Shown: positions 15,190-26,593 of the stretch, one piece after another
Numbering within the stretch: position 1 is the stretch's first letter
Layout: the number at the start of each line of letters is the position of its first letter
Assembly: GCA_023853785.1 (NCBI GenBank)
Contig: JAJIRX010000747.1
Location: forward strand, 1-64,000
Reading direction: 5' to 3'
Length of the DNA stretch: 64,000 nucleotides
Origin: Psilocybe azurescens
Lineage: Eukaryota; Basidiomycota; Agaricomycetes; Agaricales; Agrocybaceae
Translations under genes and position numbers: made by a program
The notes under the pieces: model-generated
Told to the model about the DNA's origin: nothing
Databases searched by the model: none
The model's input: the letters and a program-made list of their open reading frames with translations, nothing else

Positions 15190-17326
15190 ATGAGCAGGAG
15201 GGAGTCGCGCTCGTCGCTGGGCGCAAGAAAGAACGACGCGCTGGTGGAATTTGAGAACTGTAAGTTTTCTGCTCGTTCCGCTGGTGGAAACACGAGTTTT
15301 GATTCCGTGGTGGCATTTTTTCCAGTCAAGAAGAAGTTTCTGCTGGCCAATAAACATATAACTAAGTACATATCACATATGTTATATGATGAGCTTAGAA
15401 CTGAAGAATTCTGGCTGTGTAGGCTTAATTCAACACTAAGTGTTCGTATCGAAGAGCTGAACGCTCAAATATCCATGCTCTACGTCGAAAACCTTCGGTT
15501 GCGGGCATCCGAGATCGCGCTGACGACTCAGCTCAAGAAGGAACGTGAAAAGTCACAGAAAGTTATAGCTGATGCAGAGACTGCGGTGAGTCCTGTCAGT
15601 GCCCATGCCACCTCTTCTGATAAGTGATTGTCTGCCTCGCAGACCCAAAACCTGCCAAACACCTAATATATCTCCGAGAGACCCACAACATTAGCACTGT
15701 TTCCACTGAACCGCCTACACCGTCCTCTCCGCGTGCTCGACGTCCAGCACTCGATATCAGCACAAGTCCGACATCTCAATTGAACCGTATCTCGCGACCA
15801 CCCAATGTGCCTGGAATCTACGAAGAAGACGAACCATCAGGATCCTCAGACGAAGTAGAGAAACAAGTAACACCCCTAGAAAGAAGTCTAAATCGAAACC
15901 AAGGCTATCGACATCAAAACTGCCCCTGCCGACCCGTGGACCCTCACCCACGCCAACAACAACAACAACAATAGCGAACGAGGCGATATCAGCATCATCG
16001 AAACCTAGGAAAACTATTCGCAGGCAGAGTGGCTTGTTGAGTGTGAACACCGAGGCTCTGTCTGTACCTCGGTCAGGAAGCCCCGCGTTTGGGTCCCCGA
16101 TTCGACTGGAGGCTGGCCGAGCTGAGGAGGCCGAAGAGTTCGCCGCAGTGCATGGCGAACTGGAGGTGACGATTACCACCGCTGGGGATGTTTTGGCGAA
16201 AAGAGAGAAACGGAAAGGTAAGGCGAAGGAAGAAGTGGAAGCAGAAATCGTGTGGAAGTCGAGAGACAAGAAAAGACTGCGAGAAGAGGTAGATTCCACG
16301 GATATTCTAAAGCCAAAGGTGAAGGATACTACTGTCCCCCGAACTGTATTACAACCAATTGACAGCAACGGTGCGCATTTTGGACCCCTTTCCACAAAGT
16401 TTGCGAGCTGAAACTATTTTATATGCAGTGTATGAACAGGCGGATTCAGATGGGAAAGCGTTCCTACGACCTGGATCTCCAGACGGTGGATCTGCACCAA
16501 CGTCGCGTGGGTCTACTAGTCCAGCGCCGACCGGATCCTCGGAACTAGAAGGCGCACAGAGCATGACCGGAAATCGGGAACGGAGGACACGGAAGAGTGT
16601 CAATTATGCTGAACCCAAGCTGAATACGTGCGTCCTATTTATAGCCCTTGTGGGCATAGTTGTCATCACAGCCTGACGTGGACCCACCACACAATTAGGA
16701 AAATGCGCAAACCAGACACGGTACCGGGTGCCTCTGAGCCAGCCGCACGCAAAAAGCGGTCGTCCGCGGCGGCCGTCATGACCGGCAACTCGTACAAGCC
16801 TCCATCGTCGTCTTCGTCTGCGGGCCACGATGCTGATGCGGATACCAATAATGATAATTATAATAATGAAGATGGGATGGGCACCTCAGCTGGTGTACTA
16901 CCTCCTTTGCCTGTTCCTCTGCCACTGAGAGGCACGAACGGCAACTACATCAATCCCGAACTTTTCCCGCTCCCTCCATCTCGTCCTGGCTCTGCAGCAG
17001 CGATGTACTCTCCAGGCCCACCAACACGGACCACGGGGTCAACGACATCCGGGTCATCTATCGCGTCCTCAACGTCTACATCATCGTCGAATGTCGCCGG
17101 CACGATGGTGAAGAAGAAGAAGTCGCGGCCGCGGATCGCGCTCAGCGACGACGAGAGCGATGGCGCGGAGGCCGATGAAGAGTATACGGGCGGGGGCGCG
17201 GGGACGAAGGGTATGGGCGCATGGGTGAATGTGGAAGGGCGGCGGAAAGCTCTTCCGAAGAGGAGCGCAGCCACAGCAGCAGTGGCTGCCTTGGAGGATA
17301 TCAGGCGGCATAGCATGGTCATTTGA
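15190..17326 (+). CDS. sgo1: Shugoshin homolog (centromeric cohesion protector)
   Basis: Shugoshins recruit PP2A to centromeres and protect cohesin. The start MSRRESRSSLGARKNDALVE leads, across short introns, into a basic coiled coil (KKKFLLANKHITKLNSTLSV, then RIEELNAQISMLYVENLRLR) matching the Shugoshin N-terminal coil. A long disordered Ser/Pro-rich middle follows (PTRGPSPTPTTTTT, RRQSGLLSVNTEA). The diagnostic C-terminal basic box is split by one intron and reads RERRTRKSVNYAEPKLNT then KMRKPD. An unusually long Ser/Gly-rich tail follows to the stop. Two frame breaks occur, each curable by one base in a homopolymer: AAA at 15657-15659 (giving TQNLPKHLIYLRETHNIST) and CCCC at 15873-15876 (giving VTPPRKKSKSK). 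An alternative to the first is a later AG acceptor. The start codon is the first Met before the conserved coil. Confidence 0.85.
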
Positions 17327-18230
17327 ATGTGGCTGAATTGATGGCTTTGTCGCGTATCCGCATCCGCATCCTTGCCTCATGGATGATCTATCATCCATTC
17401 ATTGCTTTTGGGTTCACGAATCTCTGTTTATCTTGATTGATTGATAAACATCGCGCTCGCTATATAGACTTCTCAAGAAACACCAAAAACGTTTGTATCA
17501 TTAATGACGAAGATATTCACATCCACGGCCTCGACAACTCATGCCCTTGCCTATGTCCATACCCCTCGAACTCAACAATATCACGAACTCTCTCTTTTAC
17601 GATGATGATTCCCACTTCACGATTCTTGCATAATGCACATAACTCTTACTTCTCACTTATTCATTCATTCATCCTTCCTTCCTTCTTTCTTCGATCTTTG
17701 CATATAATAATATCCTTGCTCCGCCTGCCTCCATCTTGATTATTGCATTATTTTTCTCTCGCCCAGCCCAGCCCAGTCCTAATTCTCATTATGTCTTATT
17801 TTTCTCTCCATTTTATCTCTCTTCTCTGCGAACGAACTGGGCACGCCGTCATGGTTTTTAGTTTATTATATTCAATGTCCGTTAAAAGTCAAGTGGAATT
17901 GGAGGAACCACGAATTGTATTTTATACATTTTTTTCTTGAAAAGTTTGAACAATTGATAAATTTCCTTTCCTTCATATGGTTGTCATGTCATGACAACAT
18001 GAAGCCTCGAATATAAAGCGTGTACAGGAACAGCTGTTACTACATATTTGTTGTAAACAACGACTAAAAAAGCAGGTTACAGCTGCACGACGACGATATA
18101 ACTACAACATCAGCGTCACTCATAACTAACGACATATATACAACAAAATCATGAGCCATCCCATGCCCACCTCTCCAAAAGGTATCGATAAGAAAACACA
18201 GTGCAATGGCAACGCAAAGAGAAGAACAGA
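17327..18230. other. Convergent 3' intergenic region
   Basis: Pyrimidine-rich sequence between two converging stop codons. It presumably holds both polyadenylation regions. No gene seen. Confidence 0.5.
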
Positions 18231-20736
18231 TCAAGGACTCGAATCCGGCTCCAAGTTGCCATCGTCCTCGACATCATCCGCATACGGATCACGGATCCAC
18301 CCCGAATACGCAAGCTCAACATCCTGCTCGAGGAGCCTGTCGACGTCGTACACGCTCTTCGAGACGCTCGTCGCGAACTGCGAGTTGTACGCAAATGGGT
18401 TGGAGCTGGGGGTAGCCTGGGGCAGTTGGTAGTGGCGTGGCTGTTGTTCGGAGGGTGATTTGGACCTTGCCTCCTTGGAGGACGAGGATTTGGATTTGGG
18501 GTTGGACGGCGGGGCGTAGATGCTCTCCCAGCTGTCTTTGGTGATCTGGCTGAGGTTGTGTGAAGGCTGGCTTTCCTGCACGCCTACTTCGGTGTTGCCA
18601 CCGCCACCACCGACGCGGCCAATCGCGCTCGTGCCAATGCTCGAGCCTGCGAACGGACCTCGCTGCTGTGTAGACGTAACCTGTGGCTTGAAAGAAAACC
18701 CGACGCTCTTTCCATTGCCGTCATTGTCGTCGCCCTCGTCTTCAGAATCCGAGCCAGCGAGAGAGGAGAGGGACTTGGCAGGCGACATGGCGTCTACCGG
18801 GATGAGACTCGGGTCGTCGTATGGCATTGGTGTTGGTTCCGGGTATGGATCGAACGAAGGTGAGTGAGGATCTTGTGCTCCACCTGAGAGGTCGTGGAAG
18901 TTGGCATGTACGGAGTCATCCTCCACTTCCTTCGCTACCGCCTCCTCCTCGAGCTCCTCTTCCACCATAGGTATCACTTCGGCCTCAGGGAAGAGGAACG
19001 GCGTAACAGGAGAAACCATCCGGTGCTGCTCCACATAGCTACCAGCAGCCTGTTGCTCTTCCTCAGCATCCACAAGGGGGGTCTTCTCTTTGGTTGTGTC
19101 CTTGCCTTTACCCTTGTCCTTGCTTAGAGGTTTAGCGATGGCGGCGGCGGGGAATTTCTTTTACCCTTCTTCGCGCTGGCTAGGAGATCGACGAGGGTAG
19201 GCACAGCGGCTTTCTTGGGGCTGCTGGAGGATGGGAAGCTGAGAGGACTGGAGGTTGGCGCAGCAGCCGCAGACTCAAACGCTGCAGCTGGAGCCGCAAT
19301 GCGGTGCATGTTCGTTGGGGTTCTTGGGCTTCGATTCATATAACCAATGAAGCCAGTGGATGTCTGTTGTGGTGGGGGCGGAGGCGTGAAAGGAGAATCA
19401 AGGAATCCTGATAGAGTACGAGCTCTCTTCAAAGCTCGTTGTTCGTTATTGTGGGGTGTAGTGGGAGAAGCGAGTATACGCTTATTGTTGGTGTTGAAAA
19501 GACTATCATCTTCGCCAATGAGGTTTCGCGTCGGAGTAGAAGGGGCGGGTATCGCAGGGAGAGAAGCAGACGCCTCAAGTGGTTGACTCGGGCTTGGATT
19601 GTGACGTCCGTAGGTTTTCGTCACTCGTGGAGAGGAGAGTTGTCGTTGTTGTTGTTGGGAGGTTTCAGGGACGATGGATATCTCAGAAGAAGAAAGTTGC
19701 GCAATGTGAGGTATCGGGTCTGGTTTTCTGGGTTCGTTGGAGGAGGGTCTCGCGGCGTGTTTAGGTGTGGATGTCAGAAGTTGTGATGATGGGAATGAGG
19801 GTGGGATAAAAGACTGGTAGGTTAAGTATGAATGAGTAAACAGAGAATGGAATGAGGAATGACTAGATGACACGTACATGCTCTGGAAGGTCTGCTATAT
19901 GTTTGTTGTGCGCACCTTTGCCAGGCTTGGAGGAGGCGCTGTCGGATGGTTTCTTGGGTGGTACTTTCGCTTTACCAGACCCCGACCCAGATGGTTTACC
20001 TACAGCAGTTTTCTGGGTACGCTTGACGACAGAGAATCCGAACGGAGTAGAACTCTTCAAGGGGTCAACAGCAACTGAAACGGAAGAGACCTTGGAACCT
20101 GGGACAGCAGCAGTCGTTCGACTGTGGCCTTTGAGAGCGGGGGCGTCTTGCAGGCTTTCTTGAAGACTAGAATCCTTGCTTGGAGCCTCCACTGTCTTTT
20201 CCAATTCTCCACCTTGTCCTTCACCCTTCGTTCTGCCTCGTATTTCCTCTCCCATTCTTTCCACTCCGTCTCGGTCTTCGCGTTGATCCATCCCAGTCCA
20301 GGTCCTTTGAGTTCTTCAGGAGGTGAGAGGTCTGTCCTCACACCACTCCATCGACCGTTGAGACCGCTCGTCGATTTCAGGCGTAGAAGTTGCGTCAAAA
20401 GATGTATTTGCCATCTGCAGGGTTACCGTCCGCTTTGACCAATGCTTCGCGTACGAGTTCGCGAAGTACGGTAACGCGTTCGTCAGACGCGGTGCCATCT
20501 GAATTCTGGTCGGCATGCGGTAGAAAACGAGGTTCCTCTCGCGCCATCCTCGCTAGGGCCTCGTGCTTCTTCGCAAGCCTTTCCATATAGGATAGACCAT
20601 TGGGTCCTTTGTTACTCGACGATCCTGAAGCAAGAGATGGTGCGAATGGTATATCCCCTTCCAACGGAAAAATTACAGGCGTAAAGTCTGGATCTTGTGC
20701 CATTCCTTGCTCTTTGACAGGTGGTTTTAGAGACAT
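18231..20736 (-). CDS. Large disordered protein of unknown function
   Basis: Starts MSLKPPVKEQGMAQDPDFTP. The N-terminal part is the most ordered: SYMERLAKKHEALARMAREE, SDERVTVLRELVREALVKAD, then NGRWSGVRTDLSPPEELKGP and WINAKTETEWKEWERKYEAE. The rest is low-complexity Ser/Pro/Gln sequence with Lys-rich patches. The C-terminus gives YDVDRLLEQDVELAYSGWIR and DPYADDVEDDGNLEPDSSP. One clean phase-0 intron follows LPEH. I recognise no named domain. At least four frame breaks must be bridged: AAAA at 20397-20400, one shortly upstream, one near 20210, and TTTT at 19159-19162, where one more base gives KKGKKKFPAAAIAKPLSKD. They follow the homopolymer pattern seen elsewhere in the window, but a decaying gene is not excluded. 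Convergent with shugoshin. Confidence 0.6.
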
Positions 20737-21938
20737 ATTTTGTTCTTGAGAGCTTTCCGTCCGTTTTTTTCTGATGAAAAGAGAGATTACTTGCAATGGT
20801 ATAGCTTATAGAGATATTTCGTTATAGGACATGCCAGAAGGGAGAGAAAGAGAGGAATGAAAAGGATAATCTCAAGAAATGTAGGTCGCGGTACCAAACA
20901 AGTTGAACATTGTTGAATTTGGTTCACGGGTGACGATCCGGCTTGTTCTCACACCCCGATTATCTTTGCCTTTATCTTATCTTTCGTTTTGACTCCGTCA
21001 ATTCTTCATTACTCACTCTTCCTATCCATATTATTCTTTATACTTGAAACCCTTCTTTAATTCAAGTCCATATGATTCTTTATTTATTCCCTTTTATTCC
21101 AGACTCTTTACTTAGTTCTAGAACCCTCCAGGTCCCTCCTTCACAGTATAAGTTGTAGATAGCTACAGAAAGCAGTGAAATGAGCTAGTTTACTTAGAAG
21201 CTGCAGTGTACTTAGACTGGGATCATAGGCTCCATCGCAACTGCATATATTTGGATGTCACCAGTTATCTAAATAACGAGGTAACAAACTCCTAGCCGCT
21301 CAACTACTGGGTGCTGAGCCGTAGCTTGTATGATGCTCCTGTTCACGTTCTCTTTCATCACTGCATTCAAGGCTGAGTGTTTCTGGGAGGCCCTACTACA
21401 AACCAAGAACTTCGGTGACAGATACATCTCACTCGACCCTAACTGTGTGTGTAGCCTTTCCATGTAGACAAAGGTAACACCATTCACAATAATATGCTGT
21501 CTTCCCCAAAGTCCTCTTGGTGTTCTAGATGACCTGGAATATCTTACTTGTACTAGTATGTTAGTGTATCTTTGGTCAAATTTATAATGAATGGGTACTA
21601 GCCCGGCACCTTTTTTTTCTTAAATTCCTGTCAAAAGCGCCCATCGAGTTTATGTTTACTGCCTCCGATTATGATACCCGGAATCTCCATTAGCCAGCTT
21701 CATTGTAAGTCCGCTGTAGTCTGTTATTTTAATACCCTTCACCCTACAAAAGATTCGACTTCAAGGGAAAGAAGCATCATACCTTAGCTTTGGTGATAAA
21801 CTTTGCGATTAATTAATATACTCTGTAATAGACTTTGAACAAGATCTATTATACGAGAGATGTAGTCGTGTATGGCATAAGCAGATAGCCCCCAAGAGAG
21901 AGAGCGATACCCGTGTAAGTCGAAGACAGCCGAGAAAA
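20737..21938. other. Intergenic, no gene recognised
   Basis: Promoter side of the disordered-protein gene and 3' flank of the NPC2-like gene. It is AT-rich and no exon chain was recognised. Confidence 0.5.
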
Positions 21939-22671
21939 CTACCATTTAAAGGTCATGAAATCAACTGTCAGTTTGACGCAGAGCATATCTTCTTCTTCCA
22001 CAGTGTAGCCCTTCACGTCGACAGTGAATTTAGCTGTTTTAGGTATAAGAAAAATCCGTCAGGGGCGTCTTGTGGGAGATAAAATAAGGTGACCTTTGGG
22101 TATTTCTTTCGGAAGAGCTACCGTTTGCACTACAGTGTATGATCCGGGCACTACCGGACATTGGACTGTCGCGTTAGCCTTGAGGCTGGAAAGCAAGGCT
22201 CAGGAAGGGGGTCCAACTAGAGAAAAAATGACGCACGCCTCTTCACAAACGTCAAACCTTTTCTGGAGGAGCTTTATCAAACCAAGTTTTACTGCAACGT
22301 CTGCATATGCTCCGTCCTATGAGACCGGGTAAGCTATGAGACGAGACTGGCGCTTAACATAACACTACAAACCACTATTTCCTTTAGGACATCGGCTTTG
22401 ACAGTGACGGTGAGTTCTTTGCCAGGTTCAGGAGGGTCTGGCGAAACCTGAATGGAGTTGATTTGGACAGCGTCGGTGGTCAATCCTGCTGGTGGATAAG
22501 TAAAGAGAAGACTGCAATACTTAAAGACGTACCACAATCATTCCAGTTCCAGCTAGCAAGTGTATGGACTGGACTATTCACGGCTTCAATTGGCTGTTGC
22601 TCTCCAGCGATGAGAGACAGGGAGGGAGCAGCCAGGCTTAGACATGTTATGAACAGGAAAATCGAGCGCAT
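21939..22671 (-). CDS. NPC2: NPC2-like ML-domain protein (PG/PI or sterol transfer protein)
   Basis: Secreted or vacuolar lipid-binding protein of the MD-2-related lipid-recognition family, related to fungal phosphatidylglycerol/phosphatidylinositol transfer proteins. It has an N-terminal signal peptide (MRSIFLFITCLSLAAPSLSL), then NSPVHTLASWNWNDCG, TTDAVQINSIQVSPDPPEPG, ELTVTVKADVLKEIV, DGAYADVAVKLGLIKLLQKR, FDVCEEALKANATVQCPVVP, GSYTVVQTVALPKEIPK, AKFTVDVKGYTVEEEDMLC and VKLTVDFMTFKW. Four introns, all in phase, and the Cys positions fit the family's disulfides. Length (about 170 residues) is normal. This is one of the few conserved genes here with no frame break. Confidence 0.92.
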
Positions 22672-23119
22672 TATGGGATGGAGACGTGGTTCAAGTTCAA
22701 GTTCAGTTACTCGGCAGGACAGTTATAGTGTTCATCACGTGCAGCTGTTCTGACGTATTTTCAGTTCCATTCCATTTGCAACGCCGCCCAGTCGGAACCG
22801 AGTTATAGTAATTCTGTGGCCGCAAATCTATGAGACGAACTCAGGAAGAACCTACGACTTACAGAAGATACGTCCTGGTTGGGTTGGGCTTTATATTGCA
22901 AACCCTTTTCTGTTCTGTCTGATTAATTATGTTGGCAACATGAGATGATATGGCGGAAACGCAAAGTATCTAAGATTTCATCCTATCAGTCATCAGTAAA
23001 TTAGGAAAATCCGATTTAGCAATATGACGTTCACAAACCTGTCACAACATTATAACACCCAGAAAACAGTTTATAATCCTGTATCTGCAACTTGTAGGAT
23101 TATGGCAATGTCATCATTT

Positions 23120-23400
23120 AGATACAATATTCTTTCTGTAACACAAAGGAAAAATAATATTGCAAGGAAATAATAACTAGATGTAAGGTAGCTACCAGAT
23201 TTATCAAAAACCACAGTATGCATACCAGATGTTAGACGGTTCAAAGCTCAATATCAGTTAGGTACATTATTCTTTCTATAGTTCAAAGCAAATATAATAT
23301 AGCAAGGACATCATAACTATGTATGTTATGAGGTGGCTACCAGGTTTGACAAAAATCACAATATACACATCAGATATTAGACCTTCATAGCTCATTATTG
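23120..23400 (+). repeat. Two diverged tandem copies of a ~140-bp AT-rich unit
   Basis: Copy 1 (about 23120-23257) and copy 2 (about 23258-23400) share in the same order ATTATTCTTTCT or close variants, TAATAT.GCAAGGA, TAACTA.ATGT, GGTGGCTACCAG or GGTAGCTACCAG, CAAAAA.CACA.TAT and CAGAT.TTAGAC. By eye they are roughly three-quarters identical. No coding potential. Confidence 0.8.
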
Positions 23401-23669
23401 TTCTTCAGCAGGATTTTATGTATGCTGGATATGAAATAGGAAAAATATGGCATACAAGTTATATTTGCTTAATATATGTGTACTTGAGTCTTGGGATGAC
23501 GGAGAATGAGATTAGACAGTGGGCTCGCTGTGATCACGATTGCGAGCAGGAGGCGGTGGTACCAGCAGTCAGTGCAGCTGTGACACGGCAGTGGTGGCTT
23601 TTTTTTGAATGTATTAGGAATTGTGGGGCACCCTACCCCACCGGTAGACAGAGGGAGACGTTGGAGCAG

Positions 23670-23675
23670 TATAAA
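23670..23675 (+). promoter_or_regulatory. Candidate TATA box with downstream CT-rich tract and ATG
   Basis: TATAAA at 23670-23675 is followed by a long pyrimidine-rich stretch (about 23755-23815) and an ATG at 23823 (ATGGCTCTGAGCGC). This is the layout of a fungal core promoter. No matching gene could be built downstream, so this may be a relic. Confidence 0.35.
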
Positions 23676-24029
23676 GGGGTCTTTATTTAGCTCCACTTCT
23701 GTTTTCCCACAGATCACCTGACACGTTGAACGTTCATGGTATTAATCGTAAAGTTCAACTTCTGTTCTTTGTTCACTACCACCTCCACCGCCTACCTCCC
23801 TTCCCCGCTCTTGTTATCATCAATGGCTCTGAGCGCTATTAGCGTCATTCTTACTGCTGCCTGCTTATCATGCCGACCGCTGAACACCGACAGCCCTATA
23901 GTTACACGGTGAAGCCATGACCTCAAGCGCACACCAACGACGATGGGGAGCGAGCAAGGGCACCGAAGCAGTGTAACGATGGTGGTAGCATGGTAAGCAC
24001 CCACTCTTCCATGTCATCTTGCACTCACT

Positions 24030-24535
24030 GCTCCTTACCTCCACGTTTTCATTTTGCAGTGCTGCTTCCACTGTTTCGTCTGCCACAGCAATGAATGTAG
24101 CACTGCGGCTCACAGGTAAATCACCTTCACCTTCTGCCTCTTTTCTTACTTCATTACACCCAACAGACTATGAAGAACTCCTTCCGGCCCCAGCACCTAT
24201 GTCCCCCAGCGTGCTTAGTGGCCATCAGCTCCATTTTGCCTCTCATGACAATGAATGGGAATGCCAAGGCTCACAGGTGTGCCCGCCCCACCCCCATCCC
24301 CTTTTTGTTGCTAACTACAATTTATCTAACAGGCTGCTAAACACCATTCATAGCCCAGCACCTCCATCAACAATGTGTCACCACCGTGTCCATCCGGCTG
24401 CCTGCTATCTCACCTTCCACACCCCCGTGCTCCCATTCAGTGCTGCTTCTACCACTATTTTACCTACCATAATGGTAAATGGGAGTGCTGAAGCCTACAG
24501 GTATGTTCATCCCCACCCTGGGACCAGTGGTTAGA
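24030..24535 (+). repeat. Three degenerate ~170-bp units with exon-donor-like ends
   Basis: Three segments share a pyrimidine-rich start, then TTTTGC or TTTTAC, an AATGAATG- or AATGGTAAATG-like core, and a boundary of the form GGCTCACAGGTAAAT, GGCTCACAGGTGTGC or GCCTACAGGTATGT. Two also share CCCAGCACCT. Order and spacing repeat, but identity is low. Confidence 0.5.
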
Positions 24536-26593
24536 TGCATTGCTGTTTTTGTATTGGTGGTTTATGTGGTAGTTACTCGTCTGCTTGAAATATATCTATT
24601 TGGCCCTTTTTTGGTGTGAAAATGTATTCTGAGTATCTGAGAATCTGATACCTTCTAGACAACTGATGATAATATTACAACTGCCCCATCTTCACGCAGA
24701 AGCTAGTGTCAATTCGATAATAATCTAGCATCTCGGTGACAAACTCATGAAATTGCGTCTGGGAGATTTTTAAAACCTACCACTATCTATCAATTTATAG
24801 CATTGTGAATGGGCCTATAATATGATAACCAGTTCATAACGCAGATGACCATTTACAATGCATTTTGGGTGCTCATAACGCCTTATAGGATTTTCCACAA
24901 TTTACTGATGCACACGTGGTCAAGTAGACTTTTGATCGAAGAAAACGACATCATTCGCAACATCTTTCTTGGGTCGATATCTGTATACTAAGCAAGGGAA
25001 ATCTATTTATTTTATTCAATAAATCTCACAGAGGCCTCTCGCATCATCTGTGGCATGTTTAGTAATTGATGTTTTCGTTCTAGCCCAGTATACAGTGTTA
25101 TAACCACTGCTTTCTCCAAACTTCGGTTTACCATTCTATAAACACGATAACAAACGAGTTAAGTTTTGTGCGAAAATGTTCATACTCAGCGTACTTATTA
25201 AAGGTTTCGACCTCACGCTACGGGCGCTTGCTGGTGCTCAGAGCCTGGAGTGCTCAGTCATTCACACGCAATCACGTGACCTTTTAGAGGAAGTCTCGGA
25301 GTTGTAAGTTGTAAGTTGTTGGTTGTAACAGTTAATTTACATTTACTTACCCCAAGTCATAACATGACTTTCTTGCCTTTCAACTTGGTATCTTAATCTA
25401 CTCTTCAAAGCTTGGCTTTTCCAAAATCCACCTGGCTCTCCATTGTGATCACCGAAAACCTATAACTCGAAAGACACGGGTTATTACTTCTTCAAGGAGC
25501 AGACTAAATGTGTCAGTTTCCCGATTTTCCTTGGATAACCCTCTTTGTGTCTTTATCGCATACAGTCGCACACCCTTACCATCCATATCTCGCGGATCCT
25601 GGTGCTCTGTCGGCTCTGTCAGTATATTCGCCATTCCTGACGCCGCAGAATGGGAAGATAACAGGAAGATAACGATTAATCATCACGCTGCGTTGAGACC
25701 TAAAAACCGTGCAGAAGCCTCCACAGTAGATCGATGGTGGATATGCTTCAATGCCGACAATCACGCAGCCGATGCCCACCCATGATCGACTCCCTCTGCC
25801 AGGCTTGGCTTCTGGTGTAAATCACTCTGTCAGTCTATTCCATTCTGGCGTTCAGACACCATTGAAGTATCCGACGAATAAGGACACCTAATTGCTGCCT
25901 TATACATGCTTTTTGTTGAGTTTGAGTGTCAAGAATTGTCAAATGGGCTGTTAAACTGGTACGTAAAAGGAACTGTTATTAATAATACGCGAGATGACAG
26001 TTGACCAGGACCTTTACCAGGCAGCGGGTGTTGGTATTTGAATCAAAATGGATCCCATGGGATATATACTCTGCATCTCCTTCGCGAGTCTAAATTTCCG
26101 TCGGTTACACCCACAAATGCTTTGCGATCTTATATGTATACTCAACAGATTCCACAACGAAACAATTTCCCTCCAATACTTATAACTTGATCATCGCTAG
26201 AACCACCCACTCCTCCGATACATCAAGTCTGACTTATTCTATCCTCATCATGGACTACGTCTCGTGGGTTAGCCAAGAGCCAATTCGAGGTTCGCTGGCT
26301 TCATATCCGACCACCAATGGAGCTATCCGGAGTCTTTACCAATTGATCTGAAAATAGAGTTACTGCTAAGTACGCAATGCATCAGGGCATCCATAGCCTC
26401 ACTCGGTGACCGGCCAATCACTCATCAGAGCAGTTAGGATGCATACAAAAAGCAAACGAACCACTGCGGGCTCCGCAGTATGGAACCGCTCCCACTCCAT
26501 GCTCGTTATCATTGTCGACTCTGCCGATCTAGTCGAAGTGTACGTCCCATCTCTCCAGTGATCAGCGTGTTTTATGCCTTCCTCCGCTGGCAG

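Larger units (their letters stand above)
22672..26593. other. Gene-poor AT-rich region with degenerate repeats
   Basis: No complete gene could be built. Features inside are a 140-bp tandem duplication (23120-23400), a promoter-like stretch (23670-23825) and degenerate CT-rich repeat units (24030-24535). The last few hundred bases should contain the promoter and first exon of the DUF6534 gene. Confidence 0.5.

Noticed and set aside
22672..26593. Transposon or retroelement in the gene-poor region.
   Set aside because: No transposase, reverse transcriptase, integrase motif, long terminal repeat or clear terminal inverted repeat was seen.
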